This document shows, in pieces, positions 57,781 through 64,000 of a DNA stretch of 64,000 bases. Positions within the stretch are counted from its first letter, which is position 1; the number at the start of each line of letters is the position of its first letter. The translations under genes were made by a program, and so were the position numbers. Source of the stretch: Marchantia polymorpha subsp. ruderalis (lineage: Eukaryota > Streptophyta > Marchantiopsida > Marchantiales > Marchantiaceae); contig AP031356.1 in assembly GCA_037833965.1 (NCBI GenBank), forward strand, positions 14,220,501-14,284,500. The letters run 5' to 3'. The notes under the pieces are model-generated. The model did not search any database. It saw only the letters and a list, made by a program, of their open reading frames with translations, and had not been told where the DNA came from.

Positions 57781-58545
57781 CAGGCCTCCTAAATTCTGGG
57801 ATTCAACTACAAAATCCCAGAATTAACCGAAATTAAAACTTGCGGCACCATAAATTAAGGATGCCGTCACTATCATAGTCCATAGTCAATCACGGTGCTG
57901 AGACACGGGGAATGGACGTTATAAGACGTCTCGAAGGAAAAGCTGACTTTTTACAAAGAAGAATCTTAAAGTGATTTCTGTTTTGCAAATATTGCTTATT
58001 GTGCTTGAAGGTGCGTGAAGCTTTATGATCTAATTCCCATGAACTTCTTACCGGATATCCCAGTCTATACATTCTGCATCTAAGACTATATTCCACTGGT
58101 TATTATCTTTTACATTTTTTGCCCGCTGAAGATTTCTCATCAATCACCAACCATTGTTGTTGTAATCCATATGTCCTCAAAAGGGTGTAGCATATCCCAC
58201 TTGCGTCTAGAAGTTTGCTCCTTTATTGCAGTATTGATTTTGCGTACTCTTGAACGTGTGCAGTCACATTGGTTCGATGATACAATCTCATTTGAAGAAA
58301 TCCAAGTGTACTTCACAATTGTTTCATGGCAGTGAGAGCTCGTGGTTTATACATATTCAGCTTCTAACACTCAAACTCTGTCACATATCTCACAGACTAT
58401 TTATCTAAGTCACATTTAGACCATCATAGAGAAATAAAGTGCGTTTCTGAGTAAATCCCAGAATTAACAAAACTAAGAAAAATATAATCCATAATTTAAG
58501 TTAATTTTGGTTAATTATGGGAATTCTCGGGCCTTACCAGGCCTG
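57781..58545. mobile_element. Non-autonomous hAT-type element (MITE-like), 765 bp
   Basis: CATTAAAC lies directly on both sides (57773-57780 and 58546-58553), an exact 8-bp target duplication as made by hAT transposases. The ends are inverted: CAGGCCTCCTAA on the left and the complement of CAGGCCTGGTAA on the right (10 of 12 match). CAGG-type ends fit hAT. There is no transposase frame. Near the left end AATTCTGGGATT and AATCCCAGAATT form a perfect 12-bp hairpin (57792-57824), and CCCAGAATTAA recurs near the right end (about 58448). It needs a transposase supplied from elsewhere. Confidence 0.82.
57792..57824. other. Perfect 12-bp subterminal hairpin in the hAT-type element
   Basis: AATTCTGGGATT (57792-57803) and AATCCCAGAATT (57813-57824) with a 9-nt loop, 11 bp from the element's left end. 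Confidence 0.7.
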
Positions 58546-58642
58546 CATTAAACTCAATCTCTCCGTCTAGAAACTTCAAATTAAATTCTATCCCAGGAAG
58601 TAGTGTGGATATTTTTAAAATATCTTTAAAAGTTTGTGATAG

Positions 58643-59153
58643 TGTAGGGATTTCAATCCCCATAACTTACAGAAAATCACAGTCCACACACCATAGAGAC
58701 ACAAGCATTTGTTGACAAGGTTCAGCTTGAAAGCCTACTCCCCGCGAACTACTCAATGAAGGCAGTTCGAGTATATATATTCAAGATCAGTTTCTTCAAA
58801 CTTGACCTTCCTATCTGCCATTACAAGGTTTCAGTCTACTAATAATTACACACGAGAAATCACTACTGTCTCCTGAGCAAGACTAACACTTCCTCACAGG
58901 TGATTCCCTCCCGTAGGTGTCTCCCCGTTCTCACTATCGACTACTCTTGAAAACCTTATCACTGTAATGCACACCGCCTTAGTTTGCTGATTGGCTTTAT
59001 ATCATCCGACTTCTAACGGTACCTTAAACGGTAAAGATCAGATTGAATCAAAACCGTCAACTCCTACACAGCCCATAGGATATTGACCCATCAACGAGCT
59101 AACCTAAACGACAAATAATCTAAAAGGAAAAAGACAAACAACAAAAGCTGATA
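58643..59153 (-). repeat. 3' LTR of the copia element, lacking its inner end
   Basis: Starts TGTAGGG on the plus strand and aligns with 63187-63706 up to GCTGATA. The final CCTCACA of the other LTR is absent and replaced by RNase H coding sequence. Confidence 0.88.
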
Positions 59154-62100
59154 AATGTAAATCTCTCAGTAGGCCTTGAATCCATATGCCTTCTTTCACT
59201 TCCTCAGTGGCAACAATATACTTTGCCTCTGCTGTGAATAACGTCACAACAGGTTGTAACTGTGACTTCTAGCTCACGCAATTGCCATTAATCAAGAATT
59301 GATAAGCTATAGTAGATTTCTTGTTGTCTTTATCCCCTGCGTAGTCAGAGTCTACATAACTCTCCACCAGAATTGAACTACCTCTCTTGCAATACACCAA
59401 ACCCACATCAGTAGTGCCTTTCAAGTACCTCAAGAGATGCTTCATGGCCAACCATTGATCCTTGCCAGGATTTGACATGTACCTGCTAAGTACACTAATG
59501 GCATGGGCAATATCAGGTCTTGAACACACCATAGTGTACATGACTGTGCCAACAGCACTTGAATATGGATTGCTTTGCTGATGCTGACATTGACTTGCAG
59601 AAAAGCTGAAATGACTTGCTAGAAGTTGAGTCACTGGCTTTGCATTTTTCATGGCAAATTTGTCAACTAGCCTTTTCAAATAGCTACGCTGTGATAATGC
59701 CAATGAATAATTTTTCTTGTCTCTGATGATGTTAATTCCAAGGACTCTCTTAGAATCACCTAAATCTTTCATATCAAACTCTTTGCTCAAAATCTTCTTG
59801 AGTTCTGATATCTTTGAAGTAGAGCTACTGATCAGTAACATATTGTCTACATACAGAAGTAGATAGATGCTTTTCAGTACCTCATTACCTTTGAAATACA
59901 AGCATGAGTCGTAGGAACTCTTGCTGTATACTTGCTCAAACATAAATGTATCAAAACGCTTGTACCATTGACGTGGTGACTGCTTCAGATCATACAGAGA
60001 TTTTTTCAGTAGACACACCATGTCTCTGCCTTTTTTGTACTTCATATCCTGGTGGCTGCTCCATGTAAATTACTTCTTCCAGGTCACCATGAAGAAACGC
60101 TGTTGTCACGTCCATTTGCTATTATTCCAGATTATACTGAACCACAAATGCAAGCATGATCCTTATGGTCTTGTATTTAACCACAGGTGAGAAAATCTCA
60201 TTATAATCTACTCCCTCGACCTGCGTGAAGCCCTTTGCCACTAGCCTAGCTTTGAACCGAGGCTACTCGGAATTGATCACACCTTCTTTGATATTGTAAA
60301 GCCAACGACATGTCACTGGGTTTTGATCCTTAGGTCTTGGAACTATATTCCAAGTTTTGTTCCTATACAGCGACTCCATTTCTTCTCTCATGGATTCTTT
60401 TCATTTTTCTGAATCTGATCCAACAATAGCATCTCGATAGTAGAGAGTCTCTTTCATCTAAATTTTCAAGGCTGATGTAAACACATAAGCAAAGATTTCA
60501 GAGTATGCGGAGAAGCCATATCTCTGTGGAGGTCTTGATAATCGTTTTTCTCTGTCCCTGGTCAGAATGTAGTCACATTGTTGTAGAGATTGCTCTGAAT
60601 TGTTGTGACTCGTCATCTCTCCTTGCTCCTGATCAGTATAATCGCTTGGTTTAGTGACCTGATCTGGAGCTTGCACGTCTTGATCTTCATGGTCACTCGA
60701 ATTTCTTTGGCCTTGAGCTTGTGGAGGAGTGACATGAATAGTTGGCTCCACCTGAATAATAATCTCTAAATTTTGTGCAGGGTTAGAGACACTCACAACA
60801 CTAGAATTTGAATCAGTCCTTGATTGACAAGAAAATATAGTCTTATTAAATATCACATCTATCCTATTGATAATTTTGAAACGATTACCTTTCCTTACCC
60901 ACAGCCGATAGCCCTTGGTATCTTGTGGATAGCCAAGGAACACGCACTTGATGGCTCTTGGCTCCAATTTTCATTGACTTTGATGAACATAGGCTGAACA
61001 TCCAAACACTCTCAAGTGATTAAGATCAGGTGGCCTTGAACTTCACTTTTCTTCTAGTGTTTTGAACTCAATGGCACTTGAAGGGCATATGTTCACTAGG
61101 TATGCCGCTGTCACCATTGCTTCACCCCAAAAAGTCTTAGCCAATCCAGAATTAAACAGCATGCTTCTTGCCTTGTTCAGTAATGACCTGTTCATTCTCT
61201 CAGCAACTCCATTTTGCTGAGGAGTTAGTTTCACGGTTTTATGCCTTTGAATACCCTCATTGGCACAAAATTTATCAAACTCAGCATTACAAAACTCAAG
61301 ACCATTACCAGTTCGTAAGAACTTAACTCTCTTTTCAATTAGGTTCTCAACCAGAATTTTCCATTCTTTAAATTTCTGAAAAGTCTGATTTTTGTGTTTC
61401 AACAAATAAATCCAAACTTTTCTGGAGAAGTCATCAATGATAGATAAGAAGTAGAGGTTACCACCATGTGTTGCTGTCCTTGAGGATCCCCACAAATCTG
61501 AGTGAATATACTCAAGTACTTGTGTAGACATGTGCTTTCCTCTTGGAAATTTCTCCTTCTGATGCTTTACCAAAATGCAATGCTCGCAGAATTCAAGTTT
61601 GCTAACTTTGTCCTTTTCTAGCAGATTTTGTTTGCTCATCAGCTGTAAACCCTTCTCACTGATATGGCCAAGCCTTCGGTGCCAAAGTGTAGCTTTGCTG
61701 TGGTCTTGGGTAGTGGCAACCGATGCAACTCCATGGAGTGTCTCTCCGATGAGATAATAGAGACCACCTATCTTCATACCCTTCAAAACAATAGCACCTT
61801 TTGCAATATACATATAGCCTTACTCTATCTTGTTAGTATAACTCAAGTCATCAAGAATGCCAATGGAGATTAGGTTTCTAGACAATTCAGGTACCCATCT
61901 AACATTTTCAAGAATTCTCACAACATCATCAGCCATCTTAATGCTCACTGATCCTATACCAGCAACTGAGCATGAATGGTTGTTACCCATTATTACCTTT
62001 CCTTCTTTGAGTTCTTGGTGGTTTGATAGCCAATGCTTGTTGTGTGTCATATGATAGTTGCAACCAGAGTCAAGTATCCACTCAGGAACCTTGAGCTTTC

Positions 62101-62974
62101 CTGATGCCATCAGAACTTTGACATCGTTGTAGCCATCATCAAAATTAGCTGAATCTTGATGACCTTGTGATGTACTAGCTTGATTCTCCTTGCTTTTCTT
62201 GATCCATGAGTAGCAATCTTTCTTGAGACGACCCATCTTGTTACAGTAGAAGCACTTCTTGTCAACGTTAGAGTTGGTACTCCGATTGTTGATCTTTGCA
62301 GATGGTTTGCCATGGTTCTTGGACTTGAAGTTGTTTCCATCTGAGTTCTTGCGCTGTTGTTTGACACGAGCCATGTGATTTTTGCCATCATCAGAGGTCT
62401 TATTGTCTGCTCTGATTTCCAAATCTTTGGATTTGAGTGCAGAAGTCACTTCATCTAGAGTGATTGATGACCTCCCATACTTGATAGCCGATTTTACTTC
62501 CCTGTATGCTTCTGGAAGAGAGCTGAGAATAGTAATTACCTTATTCTCGTCGCTGAGCTCTTCCTTGTCGCCAAAGTTTGCGAGTTCAAATATCATCTTC
62601 AGGAACTCGTATAAGTTTGCTTCCAATGACCTCGCCTTGTCCATCTTGAACCCAAAGAGTCTCTCCTTCAAGTAGATCTTGTTGGAGAAAGAGCGAGATT
62701 GAAACACCTCTTCAAGCTTCTTTCACACCTTCGCTGGTGTGTCTTCTTTGTCAATAAGACGAATGACTGAATCTGAAAGGTGAAAAAAAATTGTACCCAT
62801 AGCCGTTTCAGACATTTCTTCTCTTTGGTCTTGGTAAATATCTTCAGGCCATAGCACAGGGTCGGAGATGACCCTCAACAATCTTTGTTGAGCAAGAAGA
62901 GCTGAGATTTTTTGGCGCGAAATGCGAAAATCTCCATTCCCATCAAAATTCTCTATGTCGATTCTCATTGCCAT
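59154..62974 (-). pseudogene. copia Gag-Pol polyprotein remnant
   Basis: Read on the minus strand from about 62974 (MAMRIDIENFDGNGDF). Gag is broken by a TGA at 62723-62725 where a tryptophan is usual (AKV*KKLEEVF). Its knuckle CFYCNKMGRLKKDC has Arg for His. The protease motif WILDSGCNYHM is intact. A TAA near 61820 separates it from the pre-integrase and integrase part (LWHRRLGH, FCEHC, HSDLWGS, QQNGVAERMNR), where LRTGNG has lost the second catalytic Asp. More stops lie near 61040, 60970 and 60458. Reverse transcriptase pieces follow (MDVTTAFLHGDLEEV, then after a frameshift LKQSPRQWYKRF), with the catalytic pair changed to YVDN. RNase H starts with YVDSDYAGD and breaks off at the LTR. Confidence 0.92.
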
Positions 62975-63173
62975 GAAAGGATTCCAAGAACTGAGACTTG
63001 CTATGCTTCGTTGAGAAAAATTCCTGTTGGTGCTTTGCTGTGCAAGGTCGTCGCTCCTCTCTAGCTCGCCGGTACGCCCTGCGAGGCGACTCGTTGCTTC
63101 CAAGTCCGCCAGGTTGATTTGAGTGTAGGAGACAGATGCAACGAAGCTATGAATTCAAGATCAATGTTCCAAA

Positions 63174-63184
63174 GCTCTGATACC
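63174..63184 (-). other. Primer-binding site of the copia element
   Basis: GCTCTGATACC on the plus strand is the complement of GGTATCAGAGC, the initiator tRNA-Met primer site, two bases from the right LTR. Confidence 0.85.
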
Positions 63185-63186
63185 CT

Positions 63187-63706
63187 TGTAGGGGATTCAA
63201 TCCCCATAACCTACAAAAAATCACAGTCCACACACCATAGAGACACAAGCATTTGTTGACGAGATTCAGCTTGAAAGCCTACTCCCCGCGAAATCCTCAA
63301 TGAAGGCAGTTCGAGTATATATATCCAAGATCAGTTTCTTCAGACTTGACCTTACTATCTACCATTACAAGGTTTCAGTCTACTAAGAACTACACACGAG
63401 AAATCACTACTGTCTCCCGAGCAAGACTAACACTTCCTCATAGGTGATTTTCTCCCGTAGGTGTCTCCTCGTTCTCACTATCGACTACTCTTGAAAACCT
63501 TATCACTGTAATGCACACCGCTTTAGTTTGCTGACTGGCTTTATATCATCCCGACTTCTAACGGTAACTTAAACGGTAAAGATCAGATTGAATCAAAACC
63601 GTCAACTCCTACACAGCCCATAGTATATTTACCCATCAGCGAGCTAATAATAAACAACAAATAATATAAAAGGAAAGTGACAAACAACTAAAGCTGATAC
63701 CTCACA
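63187..63706 (-). repeat. 5' LTR of the copia element
   Basis: 520 bp, TGTAGGGG to CTCACA on the plus strand, followed by the target duplication GATAG. It contains GGCTTTATATCATC, which could hold the TATA box on either strand. Many scattered substitutions relative to the 3' LTR show an old insertion. Confidence 0.92.
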
Positions 63707-63711
63707 GATAG

Positions 63712-64000
63712 TTAGATGTAACTATAGGTGAAGCCAAAATGAAAAGGCCAATATTGATAGAAAATATCATATATAGACTTCAAATTATAACCTTGTATTC
63801 TTAAATTTATTGAATGTATTTGTTTCAAAGTTCTTTATATGTTCATAAGAAATATTGAATGTGCTAGAATTTAATAAAAGTGCTAACTAGTTATCACTGT
63901 TAATTATTTTCACCCTACAAAAAGTATATGAATCGTTTAAGAAGTGATTTGTGATTGATCAGCACCACCAAAGGTTCGCCACAGTGCAAGTTTACGCGTT
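63712..64000. other. AT-rich flank, nothing recognised
   Basis: AT-rich sequence to the end of the window with no gene, repeat or transposon feature that I can support. Confidence 0.5.

Larger units (their letters stand above)
58643..63706 (-). mobile_element. Decayed Ty1/copia LTR retrotransposon
   Basis: Diverged direct LTRs (58643-59153 and 63187-63706) are flanked by GATAG (58638-58642 and 63707-63711). The minus strand carries gag, protease, integrase, reverse transcriptase and RNase H in the copia order. Integrase before reverse transcriptase separates it from Ty3 elements. The primer-binding site next to the right LTR matches tRNA-Met. Several stops, a frameshift and changed catalytic residues make it inactive. 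The left end of the internal region runs from RNase H straight into the LTR, with the tract, the rest of RNase H and the last LTR bases missing. Confidence 0.93.

Overview
The window looks like nuclear DNA of a land plant. Three intact protein genes are readable: a plasma-membrane-type adenine nucleotide carrier, a secreted GDSL esterase/lipase and the E1 subunit of mitochondrial 2-oxoglutarate dehydrogenase. All have plant-type sequences, two have GT-AG introns, and a TTTAGGG (plant telomere-type) run sits in one intron. The genes lie far apart in AT-rich, transposon-filled DNA. A seedless plant (bryophyte, lycophyte or fern) would fit the mixture of chromovirus, copia, hAT and pogo/Tigger elements, but the sequence alone does not prove it.

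Layout. 1-5.6 kb: the carrier gene on the minus strand (two coding exons) with a CpG-rich promoter side. 5.6-20 kb: no convincing gene; long AT-rich stretches alternate with islands of more balanced composition, with hairpins and a 178-bp duplication. 20.0-21.1 kb: single-exon GDSL gene, minus strand. 22-26 kb: short repeats and a seven-copy, ~158-bp AT-rich tandem array. 26.2-28.1 kb: decayed hAT transposase, minus strand. 28.3-36.0 kb: a locus of short CTCGCA/TCACTC repeats split by a very young Ty3-type chromovirus (29082-35135; LTRs identical except one 12-bp indel; TSD CATAG). 36-40 kb: AT-rich, empty. 40.0-50.5 kb: a ~236-bp tandem array split by an old minus-strand Ty3 element (40216-49298; TSD GTTGT), which itself carries a pogo/Tigger DNA transposon (45926-47720; TA TSD) and other insertions or inversions. 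51.1-56.6 kb: the dehydrogenase gene, plus strand, eight coding exons. 57.8-58.5 kb: a hAT-type non-autonomous element with an 8-bp TSD. 58.6-63.7 kb: a decayed copia element, minus strand (TSD GATAG).

The three host genes show no operon-like or pathway link: ATP transport at the cell surface, secreted lipid/ester hydrolysis and the TCA cycle. The richest content is transposon archaeology. Insertion order can be read from nesting and intact target-site duplications, and two insertions into tandem repeats let the empty site be reconstructed. No wholly new biological system was found. The strongest leads are the pogo element with its repeated subterminal motif, the bZIP-type enhancer array in the young LTR, the hAT-type MITE, and the tandem arrays.
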